37,596 bases of DNA from Flavobacteriales bacterium (lineage in GTDB: Bacteria; Bacteroidota; Bacteroidia; Flavobacteriales; Flavobacteriaceae). Below, in pieces: positions 29,913 through 36,986 of this stretch. Below the pieces are notes generated by a model. The model ran no database searches. It worked only from the letters and a program-made list of their open reading frames with translations, and was not told the origin of the DNA. Within the stretch, counting starts at the first letter, position 1, and each line of letters begins with the position of its first letter. The stretch is from contig JAMONV010000044.1 in assembly GCA_027066365.1 (NCBI GenBank), positions 1 through 37,596 of the forward strand, read 5' to 3'. A program made the position numbers and the translations under genes.

Positions 29913-30248
29913 CTATGCCTTCTTCAGCTCAACAATAAAGTGAGCATCTCGATAGTCGGCATGAATAATAATTTGGGAATCATTGGCCGATTCGATACGA
30001 CACAAGGCATTTTGATTTTCTATACGAATTTTGAGTAGTTTTTCCGACAGGAAAGTGTAATCGAATTTTTCGGTTTTGTTATCGAACATGGCATAAATAT
30101 ACATGGGCCCGAATACGATTTGAATGTCGTTAAAAATGGTTTTTTCGCCCGCCAGTCCCGCTTCGTAAATACTGGCGAGTTTCCACGGATGTGCGGTAAA
30201 TAATTTTTTTATGATTCGCTTGTTTAGACTTTTTTCTTGAACATGCAC
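29913..30248 (-). CDS. Protein of unknown function, 111 residues
   Basis: I do not recognise this protein. The frame starts at a GTG (30248); no ATG is in frame near the N-terminus, so the start is uncertain. There is no signal peptide or membrane segment. The protein has mixed alpha/beta character: a basic helix at the start (SLNKRIIKKLFTAHPWKL), then strand-like segments (FNDIQIVFGPMYIYAMFD, SQIIIHADYRDAHFIVEL). It stands alone on the minus strand, ends at the bidirectional terminator and is divergent from the type IX-secreted protein gene. Confidence 0.6.
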   Translation of the reverse strand: MHVQEKSLNKRIIKKLFTAHPWKLASIYEAGLAGEKTIFNDIQIVFGPMYIYAMFDNKTEKFDYTFLSEKLLKIRIENQNALCRIESANDSQIIIHADYRDAHFIVELKKA

Positions 30249-30324
30249 GGTTGAAATTTTTAATATCCTGGAGCAAAAACCTTGCCAAAATATTGATTTT
30301 CGCGTAAAAAAATGACATAAGACA

Positions 30325-30355
30325 TTGACAAGGGTGCTTGTTGGAAATATATTTG
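30325..30355 (+). promoter_or_regulatory. Promoter of the type IX-secreted protein gene
   Basis: TTG at 30325-30327, 20 bases, then TATATTTG at 30348-30355, matching the Bacteroidota consensus in both elements. The -7 box is 23 bases upstream of the ATG at 30379. Confidence 0.7.
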
Positions 30356-30378
30356 AATAATTAATAAAATTTCAGGTT

Positions 30379-31770
30379 ATGAGGATAAAAATTTTGGTGC
30401 TTATTCCGTTTTTTTCATCAACAATTTTCATAAATGCCCAACAAGTTCGAAACAATAGTTTTGAATTTTGGCATACGGATACGATATACAGCCTGTCCGA
30501 TTATATGGATAGCGGCGATGAAGGGTCTCATAATTTGATGCGAATTCCCGGTGTGGTATCCGGATACGGAGTTCAAATGGAAACTATGAATAATATGTCC
30601 GGATTGGGATATTTTGTCAATTTTCTTCCCGCTGATGATCCGGATGAGTTTAGTGGAGGTATAGCCTACAGCGAGCATGTGGATACTATTCGCGGTTTCT
30701 ATAAAGCGTCCATACAACCGCGAGATACGGCATGGCTTTTGGTGTGGTTTAAGAAAAACGGAAATGTTATAGGCGGGGGAATTTATCCGTTTACACCGGC
30801 AGATAATGTCTCTTCATGGACGCCGTTTGTTTTTTCGACGAATATGCCTTCCGGCGAAGTTCCCGATACTTTGATGTTCGGAGCGGCTAGCGGTAACTTT
30901 CGTTCCGATTCTTTAATTTTGGGGAGCCGATTCGCTCTGGACGGAATCACTTTTATAGCCAACGGAATACCGGTTGCCCGGCAAGCTTCAAATCATAATT
31001 TTGAAAATTGGGATATCTATGAGGTGCAAAAGCCGGATGGTTTGTTTTCGAGTTTGTCATATTGCATTAATACCGATCCGTTGCCGGTGGAAAAAATCAA
31101 TACGGCGAGCGACGGGAGTTTAGCCGTTAAATTGACAACCGTATTAAATGCAATGCAAGATACTACGGCCGGTTTTGTGACCAACGGAATCATGCATGAC
31201 GGCTGGCCGCCATTGGGGGGCGATACCTTATACGAGACACCTGTGGCGGTGAGTTATGATTATATTTCAAACATACACAACGACCAAGCTTATGTGAATT
31301 TTTATTTTAAAAGAAACGGCCAAGTGATTGAAGAAACAGGTCGAAGTTATGATACGGTTTCGGCATCGGTTTATACGCATGAACGTTTACCGTTGAGTCT
31401 TTCACAAACCCCCGATGCCATTGTTTATACTTTGTATAGCGGAGAAAATCCCGGTTCGCAATTAATTATTGACAATATCATGCTGGAATATGCCGCAGCG
31501 GTTGATAATCATACCAAAGTATTTCGTATGGAGACTTTTCCCAATCCCGTAAATGACATATTGCATTTTCGTATTCAATCCGAAAGTCCCGGAAGATTGC
31601 GATTGTTCATTTATGATGCAAGCGGGAAGCAAGTAAAGGAAAGAAGTTTTTCATATCCTGCGGGGAATTCGCGATGGGATCTGAGATTGTCGGGCTTGCC
31701 GGCGGGTATTTATGTATATCGTATCATGATGAACGGAAAAACCAATGAACATCGATTTATCAAGCGATGA
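30379..31770 (+). CDS. Type IX-secreted protein with duplicated jelly-roll-like domain and sorting tail
   Basis: The 463-residue protein has a signal peptide (MRIKILVLIPFFSSTIFINAQ), two similar modules and a C-terminal type IX (Por) secretion sorting domain. The modules are about 22-195 and 196-375. Each opens with N-FE-W (NNSFEFWHTDTIYS and NHNFENWDIYEVQK), has a strand pair of the type FKKNGNVIGGG or FKRNGQVIEET, and ends near a DGITFIANG or DNIMLEYAA segment. They resemble the putative carbohydrate-binding jelly-roll modules common in Bacteroidota secreted proteins. The tail (about 385-463) reads FPNPVNDILHFRIQ... YDASGKQVKE... LSGLPAGIYVYRI and ends in a basic HRFIKR. It would be exported across the outer membrane and anchored or released. 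The cargo function is unknown. Confidence 0.85.
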   Translation: MRIKILVLIPFFSSTIFINAQQVRNNSFEFWHTDTIYSLSDYMDSGDEGSHNLMRIPGVVSGYGVQMETMNNMSGLGYFVNFLPADDPDEFSGGIAYSEHVDTIRGFYKASIQPRDTAWLLVWFKKNGNVIGGGIYPFTPADNVSSWTPFVFSTNMPSGEVPDTLMFGAASGNFRSDSLILGSRFALDGITFIANGIPVARQASNHNFENWDIYEVQKPDGLFSSLSYCINTDPLPVEKINTASDGSLAVKLTTVLNAMQDTTAGFVTNGIMHDGWPPLGGDTLYETPVAVSYDYISNIHNDQAYVNFYFKRNGQVIEETGRSYDTVSASVYTHERLPLSLSQTPDAIVYTLYSGENPGSQLIIDNIMLEYAAAVDNHTKVFRMETFPNPVNDILHFRIQSESPGRLRLFIYDASGKQVKERSFSYPAGNSRWDLRLSGLPAGIYVYRIMMNGKTNEHRFIKR

Positions 31771-31794
31771 AAGTTTATAAGGAAGGCATGGTTG

Positions 31795-31829
31795 AAAACC
31801 GGTTTGTAGAGATGCAAGCCGGTTTTTTT
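31795..31829 (+). terminator. Rho-independent terminator after the type IX-secreted protein gene
   Basis: A 12-base-pair stem pairs 31795-31806 (AAAACCGGTTTG) with 31815-31826 (CAAGCCGGTTTT), with one G-T pair, around an 8-base loop, followed by a T run. It separates this gene from the rplM operon. Confidence 0.85.
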
Positions 31830-31846
31830 ATTATGAAAAAAATCTC

Positions 31847-31854
31847 TATATTTG
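31847..31854 (+). promoter_or_regulatory. -7 element of the rplM-rpsI-rpsB-tsf operon
   Basis: TATATTTG followed by CACGCC, the same 14 bases as at the rpsL promoter (6412-6425). It is 35 bases upstream of the rplM start. A -33 TTG is not evident; the preceding region is the T run of the upstream terminator. Confidence 0.6.
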
Positions 31855-31889
31855 CACGCCAAAATCATTGAAAATAAAACGCAAAATAA

Positions 31890-32345
31890 GTGGATACAAG
31901 AAGTTACAAAACCGTATCGGCCAATAAGGACACAGTCCGAAAGGACTGGTTGTTAATCGATGCCGAAGGACAGGTGCTGGGGCGCTTGGCTTCCAAAATC
32001 GCCAAGTTGATCCGCGGTAAACATAAACCTTATTTTACACCCCATGTTGACTGTGGCGATCACGTAGTGGTAATCAATGCCGACAAGATTAAATTAACAG
32101 GCAACAAGTGGGAAGCCAAAGAATATGTTTGGCATACGGGTTATCCCGGCGGCCGTAAGTCAATAAAAGCCATTGATTTATGGAAAAAACATCCCGAGCG
32201 GTTGCTCGAGAAAGCGGTAAAAAATATGCTTCCGAAAAATCGTTTGGGCCGTCAGGTGTATAAAAATTTGCATGTTTATGCGGGGGACCGGCACAAGCAT
32301 GAAGCGCAAAATCCGAAAAAGTTCGATATAAATTCCTTTAAATAA
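31890..32345 (+). CDS. rplM: 50S ribosomal protein L13
   Basis: L13 is an early-assembly 50S protein. The start is GTG at 31890: translation from it gives [20 protein letters not shown], which matches the usual Bacteroidota L13 N-terminus, and no ATG is nearby. The 151 residues contain [39 protein letters not shown] and [36 protein letters not shown]. First gene of the rplM-rpsI-rpsB-tsf operon. Confidence 0.96.
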   Translation: MDTRSYKTVSANKDTVRKDWLLIDAEGQVLGRLASKIAKLIRGKHKPYFTPHVDCGDHVVVINADKIKLTGNKWEAKEYVWHTGYPGGRKSIKAIDLWKKHPERLLEKAVKNMLPKNRLGRQVYKNLHVYAGDRHKHEAQNPKKFDINSFK

Positions 32346-32347
32346 TT

Positions 32348-32734
32348 ATGGAAACCATACATACCGTAGGCAGACGAAAAACATCGGTGGCTCGTCTTTT
32401 TATGAAAGAAGGGACGGGTCAAATTACGATTAACGGGCGTTCGTTCGAGGATTATTTTCCTCTGGAATCACACCGGGTTGATATTTTAAAGCCCTTTTCG
32501 GTGACGGATACCATGGGTAAATTCGACTTGAAAGTGAATGTAACCGGAGGCGGTGTTTCCGGGCAAGCCGGTGCCATTCGCTTGGCTATTGCCCGTGCTT
32601 TGCTCGAAGTGGATCCCGAATACAGAGCTCAATTAAAGCCTGAAAAATTGCTTACGCGTGATCCGCGAATGGTGGAACGGAAAAAATACGGACGTCCCAA
32701 AGCCCGTAAGAAATTCCAATTCTCGAAACGTTAA
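32348..32734 (+). CDS. rpsI: 30S ribosomal protein S9
   Basis: S9 lies in the 30S head, and its C-terminal tail reaches P-site tRNA. The 128 residues include [44 protein letters not shown] and the invariant tail [10 protein letters not shown]. It lies 2 bases after rplM, a usual pair in bacteria. Confidence 0.97.
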   Translation: METIHTVGRRKTSVARLFMKEGTGQITINGRSFEDYFPLESHRVDILKPFSVTDTMGKFDLKVNVTGGGVSGQAGAIRLAIARALLEVDPEYRAQLKPEKLLTRDPRMVERKKYGRPKARKKFQFSKR

Positions 32735-32749
32735 TATAAACCGGTTCTG

Positions 32750-32811
32750 TTTTAGTTTAGCATCCAAACACGTCGGGCACGTGTTGCTAATCAAAGGAAC
32801 GTAAACTAAAA
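32750..32811 (+). promoter_or_regulatory. Structured mRNA leader before rpsB (candidate autoregulatory element)
   Basis: Three inverted repeats are nested in the gap between rpsI and rpsB. The outer is TTTTAGTTTA (32750-32759) with TAAACTAAAA (32802-32811). The middle is TTAGC (32757-32761) with GCTAA (32786-32790). The inner is AACACGT (32767-32773) with ACGTGTT (32779-32785) around a CGGGC loop. A five-base bulge, ATCCA, lies only on the 5' side between the middle and inner stems. The outer stem ends 5 bases before the rpsB ATG and so would cover its A-rich initiation region. There is no T run, so it is not a terminator. Control by S2 is inference from its position. Confidence 0.6.
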
Positions 32812-32816
32812 ATCAT

Positions 32817-33605
32817 ATGAAAAAACCCGAAATTAAAGAATTATTGGACGCTGGGATTCACTTCGGGCATTTGACCCGAAAGTGGAATCCTAATATGGCA
32901 CCTTATATTTACGGTGCAAAAAATAAAATTCACATTATCAATCTTCACAAAACCGCCGTTAAGATTGAATTGGCGCAGAAGTTTTTGAAGAACTTGGCGG
33001 CTCACGGCCGTAAAATTCTTTACGTATCCACAAAAAAACAAGCCAAAGATATCTTGGCCGAAAAAGCTAAAAGCGTCAATATGCCATATATTGCCGAACG
33101 TTGGCCGGGAGGTATGTTGACGAATTTCGTTACCATTCGTAAAGCCGTCAAAAAAATGTTCAATATCGATAAGATGAAAAAAGACGGCACTTATGACACC
33201 TTGTCGAAAAAGGAAAAATTACATCTCGACCGCCTTCGCGCCAAATTGGAAAAGAATTTAGGTTCCATAGCCGATATGACACGCCTGCCCGCCGCATTAA
33301 TAGTGGTGGATATTAATAAAGAACACGTGGCGGTGAAAGAAGCCAATAAATTGGGAATTCCCATTGTGGCTTTGGTGGATACCAACGCGGATCCACGCCC
33401 GATCGATTTTCCGGTTCCCGCCAATGACGATGCTTCCAAATCCATTGAATTGATTTTGGATTACTTAACTTCAGCTATTGCCGAAGGTATAGAAGAAAGA
33501 AAAGCTATCAAAGCACAGCAAGAACGTGAGGCTTTGGAAAAAGAGCAAATGGCCGAAAAACTCAAAGCCGAAGAACCTCAAAAGGATGAACCGGCCGATC
33601 AATAA
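32817..33605 (+). CDS. rpsB: 30S ribosomal protein S2
   Basis: S2 binds late to the 30S subunit between head and body. The 262 residues contain the family motifs LLDAGIHFGHLTRKWNPNMAPYIYG, ERWPGGMLTNFVTIRKAV and PAALIVVDINKEHVAVKEANKLGIPIVALVDTNADPRPIDFPVPANDDA. The C-terminal 30 residues are a charged Lys/Glu-rich tail (AEKLKAEEPQKDEPADQ). It is preceded by the structured leader and followed 40 bases later by tsf. Confidence 0.97.
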   Translation: MKKPEIKELLDAGIHFGHLTRKWNPNMAPYIYGAKNKIHIINLHKTAVKIELAQKFLKNLAAHGRKILYVSTKKQAKDILAEKAKSVNMPYIAERWPGGMLTNFVTIRKAVKKMFNIDKMKKDGTYDTLSKKEKLHLDRLRAKLEKNLGSIADMTRLPAALIVVDINKEHVAVKEANKLGIPIVALVDTNADPRPIDFPVPANDDASKSIELILDYLTSAIAEGIEERKAIKAQQEREALEKEQMAEKLKAEEPQKDEPADQ

Positions 33606-33645
33606 AATAAACAAGAATAAAATAATCGCATAAAAATTAAACGAT

Positions 33646-34473
33646 ATGGCAAAAATAACAGCCGCAGATGTAAATAAATTACGCAAAATGACCGGTGCCG
33701 GAATGATGGACTGCAAAAACGCACTGGTGGAAGCGGAAGGTGATTTTGAAAAAGCTATTGAAATTCTTCGTAAGAAAGGACAAAAAGTAGCAGCCAAACG
33801 TGCCGATCGAGAAAGTAGCGAAGGTGTGGTTGTGGCCACCCTTAATGATGATAAAACCCGTGGGGTATTGATTTCGCTCAATTGCGAAACCGACTTTGTG
33901 GCCAAAAATGAGGACTTTATCAAATTAGCCGAACAATTCGGTAAAATTGCTTTGAATTACAATAGCAAAGACGAGTTCCTCAAAGCACCGTTCGATGATA
34001 AAATCAGTGTAGCCGAAAAAGTAACGGAACAAACCGGTGTAATCGGCGAGAAAATAGAAATCGGCGGGTTTGAAGTGCTTGAAGGCGGATATTTGGGTTC
34101 CTATATACATTCCAATAAAAAAATCGGAACACTTGTTGCACTGAACAAGAAGGTTGACGGAGTGGAAGAGGTGGCGCACGATGTTGCTATGCAAGTGGCC
34201 GCTATGAGCCCCATCGCTTTGGACGAGAATAGTGTGCCGCAAGAAGTTATCGACAAGGAATTGGAAATCGCGAAAGAACAATTACGCAACGAAGGCAAAC
34301 CCGAGAATATGCTCGACAAAATCGCGCAAGGGAAATTGAAGAAATTCTTCAAAGAAAATACTTTGGTTAACCAAGCCTTCATTAAGGACAATAAAAAATC
34401 CGTTGCCGATTATGTGAAATCTTTGGAACCGGATTTGAAATTAACCGGATTTAAACGAGTAGCATTGGGGTAA
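33646..34473 (+). CDS. tsf: Elongation factor Ts
   Basis: EF-Ts is the guanine-nucleotide exchange factor for EF-Tu. The 275 residues begin with the UBA-like domain VNKLRKMTGAGMMDCKNALVEAEGDFEKAIEILRKKGQ, followed by the conserved CETDFVAKNEDF (about 85-96) and the later VAMQVAAMSPIAL and MLDKIAQGKLKKFFKENTLVNQAFIKD. It is the last gene of the rplM operon and is closed by a strong terminator. The gene for EF-Tu is not in this window. Confidence 0.97.
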   Translation: MAKITAADVNKLRKMTGAGMMDCKNALVEAEGDFEKAIEILRKKGQKVAAKRADRESSEGVVVATLNDDKTRGVLISLNCETDFVAKNEDFIKLAEQFGKIALNYNSKDEFLKAPFDDKISVAEKVTEQTGVIGEKIEIGGFEVLEGGYLGSYIHSNKKIGTLVALNKKVDGVEEVAHDVAMQVAAMSPIALDENSVPQEVIDKELEIAKEQLRNEGKPENMLDKIAQGKLKKFFKENTLVNQAFIKDNKKSVADYVKSLEPDLKLTGFKRVALG

Positions 34474-34498
34474 GTGAGATAAGTATTGTTAATAAATG

Positions 34499-34528
34499 AA
34501 ACGTCCCGGAAGCGCCGGGACGTTTTTT
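34499..34528 (+). terminator. Rho-independent terminator after tsf
   Basis: AAACGTCCCGG at 34499-34509 pairs perfectly with CCGGGACGTTT at 34515-34525 around a 5-base loop, followed by a T run. It ends the rplM-rpsI-rpsB-tsf operon. Confidence 0.88.
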
Positions 34529-34628
34529 ATTTCCGGCATCGACTAAATGAAGGTTGCCTATTGTTTCAACAGGCTTTTCTTGCCATGAGCGAAAATCTGA
34601 AAAGTTATGTAGCCCATACAATAAATAA

Positions 34629-34652
34629 GACCGCCCGGAAATTCGGGCGGTC
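34629..34652 (-). terminator. Probable terminator of the DUF4382 lipoprotein gene
   Basis: GACCGCCCG at 34629-34637 pairs with CGGGCGGTC at 34644-34652 around a 6-base loop. On the minus strand it is followed by TTATTTATT, a weak T-rich run; on the plus strand no T run follows. It lies 24 bases beyond the lipoprotein stop codon. Confidence 0.6.
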
Positions 34653-34676
34653 CCAATTAATACAGGCAGGTTCTGT

Positions 34677-35528
34677 TTAATTGATTCTGAACTGATTTAC
34701 TGTTTCTATGTTTCCGGGAGTAACGTTTACTTGCGTCGATGCGGTTAATTCGGTGCCGTCTTCGGCTTCTACGGTTAGCGTATAAGTTCCTGACGGAACG
34801 CCCAAGAATTCGAATTCTCCTTGCGCGTTAGCAATGGTTATAATATCATCCGGGGCGCCGTCTCCGTCCAAATCCGCTATCCCTTCCAGTTTTACGGTAG
34901 CATTTCCGTAAACGGTTCCGTTGTCATCCGTTACCGTTCCTTCAACCGTTCCCGACTGATTTAAATCGGCGGCGCGAAAATTAAAATCAAAATTCGATAA
35001 GCCTACAATTTGCATTACGTTGGTAATAATATCATTGCCCGATAAATTCGTATCGAATTCGAAGGTTTCCGCCAAATCGACATCGATCAAAAGGGAGGCG
35101 TTATTATCGCCTTCTACCCTTAGAGCGGGTTCGATTTCGGCGTTTTCCTGAATGCTTCCGTTTATATTAGCATTAAAATGACGTCCGTCCGTTAACTCGA
35201 TACTTGCTCCGCCTAAGGTAACGCGAACTTCATCATAAACGCCTGCCGGAACGCTTTGCAAACTTACCGAAGCAGTTACTCCGTTGTTTAAAGCGGCTAC
35301 ATTATAATCGGCATTGCCTTCAAATACGGTCACATAATCATCCGTTTCGGCATTCTTGACTTCGATTTTTGTAATGTTGATATGGGCACTTGCTACAAAA
35401 CTCACCGGAAAAGGATCGTCCGTGAGTTTAACTTCAACATTTCCGTTTTCGGTTTTTTTCTTACAACCGCTGACTGTGGCTAATAACACCAGAGTCAGAA
35501 TCCATACATGCTTTTTCAATGTTTTCAT
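34677..35528 (-). CDS. DUF4382-domain lipoprotein with carboxypeptidase-regulatory-like repeat
   Basis: The 283-residue protein starts at ATG 35528 (MKTLKKHVWILTLVLLATVSGCKKK, lipobox VSGC, Cys22); a longer frame from 35561 would place an unlikely segment before the signal peptide. Residues about 28-180 match the DUF4382 pattern (VEVKLTDDPFPVSFVASAHINITKIEVKN and SLQSVPAGVYDEVRVTLGGASIELTDG). Residues about 195-280 form a carboxypeptidase-regulatory-like fold (GTVEGTVTDDNGTVYGNATVKLEG, then NAQGEFEFLGVPSGTYTLTVEAEDG). The inserted loop DLDGDGAPDD may bind calcium. It is predicted to be anchored in the outer envelope. The role is unknown, and no partner gene is adjacent. Confidence 0.85.
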   Translation of the reverse strand: MKTLKKHVWILTLVLLATVSGCKKKTENGNVEVKLTDDPFPVSFVASAHINITKIEVKNAETDDYVTVFEGNADYNVAALNNGVTASVSLQSVPAGVYDEVRVTLGGASIELTDGRHFNANINGSIQENAEIEPALRVEGDNNASLLIDVDLAETFEFDTNLSGNDIITNVMQIVGLSNFDFNFRAADLNQSGTVEGTVTDDNGTVYGNATVKLEGIADLDGDGAPDDIITIANAQGEFEFLGVPSGTYTLTVEAEDGTELTASTQVNVTPGNIETVNQFRIN

Positions 35529-35834
35529 AACAATCCATTTTTGATGTGGTAAGTCATACAAAATTCATGCCGTGTTTAGTAATATTTGTTGCGCATAATC
35601 TGTCGATTAACGATAGGACAGAGGATGTGTTTCCGGATTTTCTTTTCCGGCTTTTTGGGTTTTTTACTTAATTGTGTTCAAGGAGATAACACAGGGCAAG
35701 TGAAGCGGGGGAGGGTATAATTTTTTTTTTGTGGATAATATTAATGAATTGAATTATAGAATTAGGCCCTAAAATAATACGCAGAAAAAAGATTTTGTAA
35801 ATAATGTAAATAGGCAAAGAAGTGCAAGCCCAAA

Positions 35835-35992
35835 ATCCGCCCCACGGCGGATAGACGCGTTGGCCGGCAAAAATGCGGGCCGGCCGGCAGGGTAGAAACA
35901 ACCGCCCCCTCCCGCCAAAATCCCCCGAAGGCGGAACAGACTAAGAGCCAAAGACTCTTTAAAAAACCGGACATAAAATCCGAAGGATTTTA
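35835..35992. repeat. Cluster of short palindromes
   Basis: At least four hairpin-forming palindromes lie within 160 bases. They are ATCCGCC/GGCGGAT (35835-35852, 4-base loop), CCGCC/GGCGG (35912-35934), AAGAG/CTCTT (35943-35959) and TAAAATCC/GGATTTTA (35974-35992, 3-base loop). A self-complementary GCCGGC motif also recurs around 35863-35888. None has a T run. They look like small dispersed intergenic elements rather than terminators. Confidence 0.5.
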
Positions 35993-36028
35993 AAAGGGGT
36001 GCAATTTCACTAAAACCTGAAAAATCCC

Positions 36029-36036
36029 TATCTTTA
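36029..36036 (+). promoter_or_regulatory. Possible -7 element for the RHS-toxin gene
   Basis: TATCTTTA fits TAnnTTTG in all but the last position and is only 6 bases upstream of the proposed ATG, giving an almost leaderless message. No -33 element was identified. Confidence 0.25.
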
Positions 36037-36041
36037 CCTTG

Positions 36042-36986
36042 ATGACTGCGGAACGTTCATACAAATTTACAAGTGCCGCCCCGCCTTATGGCGCATCCTA
36101 CGGCGAAACCTTCATCGAACAAGGCGGTCACACCTACGATAACCCCTACAAATTCACGCCTGTCCCGACTTCCGTCGGGAGAAAAGAATTGGATGAAGAA
36201 ACCGGATTGTATTATTACGGAGCGAGGTATTATGACCCCAAGATCAGCCTATGGCTCTCCGTTGACCCGCTGGCGGAGAAGTATCCGGGTATTTCGCCCT
36301 TTGCCTACACCTACGGCAATCCCGTACGGTTTGCGGACCCTACGGGAATGGAGGGGGAGGCTTGGGATGATAAAATATTTATTAACCAAAATGGTGAAGT
36401 CGTAAAAGTCATTAAAGATGACGGGCCCAATGAGTTTTATGATGCCGAAACGGGTGAAAAACTTCAATTTAACGACCCGGAAGGTGTAGATTGGTTTATG
36501 GTGGAAGGAAAATATAAAGTAGGAGATAAAATTTACATCCCCATATCTCAAACTCAAATAAATGAAGCAATAAATAATGCAGGTTTGATAAAAGAAAGAT
36601 TATTAACTAAGCATTTACCCATACCTGTCTCCATAGGGATGTGGATTACAAGTTTGGTAATTGCAACAAAGAAATCTTATTCTGGTTATGATTTTGCTCA
36701 GAATTATTTAGTGCATTTTGTAGAAAGCCCTGCTATAAATTTTGACTCCAATATAAGAAATGGAAGAACTTTTTATCACAGTGAATCGGGATATTTTAGA
36801 TTTGGTAACTCCAACACCATATATAACTTGTATGATGCAGGAAATTATATGTGGGGAAGAGCAATGCGGTTGTCCGGATTTTCTTATTTTGAGGTGTGGT
36901 TAGGATCAAATATTAATGAAATTTATAACTTAGGCGATAGTGCGCCGGATCAACGAGCAATTAAGAATGGATTTTATGGATTATAA
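36042..36986 (+). CDS. Truncated RHS core with toxin-like C-terminus (polymorphic toxin type 44-like)
   Basis: Residues 1-103 are the end of an RHS repeat core: SYGETFIEQGGHTYDNPYKFT, then KELDEETGLYYYGARYYDPKISLWLSVDPLAEKYPG and the FAYTYGNPVRFADPTG that marks the junction with the toxin part in RHS proteins. The large shell of YD repeats that normally precedes it, more than a thousand residues, is absent, so this is an orphan end module. The start at ATG 36042 (314 residues) is uncertain. The C-terminal 210 residues are AT-rich and variable; their last 56 residues (D265-AGNYMWGRAMRLSGFS, then GDSAPDQRAIKNGF) resemble the polymorphic toxin type 44 family from memory. Eight residues (PVPTSVGR, 40-47) interrupt the core where most RHS proteins have a single Gly. 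The gene may be a silent cassette or a pseudogene. Confidence 0.7.
   Translation: MTAERSYKFTSAAPPYGASYGETFIEQGGHTYDNPYKFTPVPTSVGRKELDEETGLYYYGARYYDPKISLWLSVDPLAEKYPGISPFAYTYGNPVRFADPTGMEGEAWDDKIFINQNGEVVKVIKDDGPNEFYDAETGEKLQFNDPEGVDWFMVEGKYKVGDKIYIPISQTQINEAINNAGLIKERLLTKHLPIPVSIGMWITSLVIATKKSYSGYDFAQNYLVHFVESPAINFDSNIRNGRTFYHSESGYFRFGNSNTIYNLYDAGNYMWGRAMRLSGFSYFEVWLGSNINEIYNLGDSAPDQRAIKNGFYGL
36163..36180. repeat. Short palindrome inserted in the RHS core
   Basis: TCCCGAC (36163-36169) and GTCGGGA (36174-36180) form a perfect 7-base-pair hairpin with a TTCC loop. It encodes part of the extra residues PVPTSVGR in the RHS core. Confidence 0.6.

Larger units (their letters stand above)
35529..36038. 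other. 510-base stretch without a convincing gene
   Basis: This stretch holds a possible upstream region of the DUF4382 gene (no clean promoter found), a run of ten T at 35721-35730, and a GC-rich part (35820-35940) full of short palindromes. Frames open on the minus strand here, but their predicted peptides change character along the palindromes and match no family I know. Confidence 0.6.

Noticed and set aside
32750-32811. The rpsB leader as a transcription terminator or attenuator
   Set aside because: No T run follows any of the stems, so intrinsic termination is unlikely.
34486-34680. 64-codon frame on the plus strand after tsf
   Set aside because: It runs through the tsf terminator hairpin and the second hairpin at 34629-34652 and has no recognisable protein features.
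35668-35974. Three overlapping minus-strand frames of 60-77 codons
   Set aside because: They are produced by the GC-rich palindromes; the peptides match no family and no start signal is present.
36073-36405. 110-codon plus-strand frame inside the RHS gene
   Set aside because: It is an out-of-frame shadow of the RHS core, whose own frame has clear family motifs.
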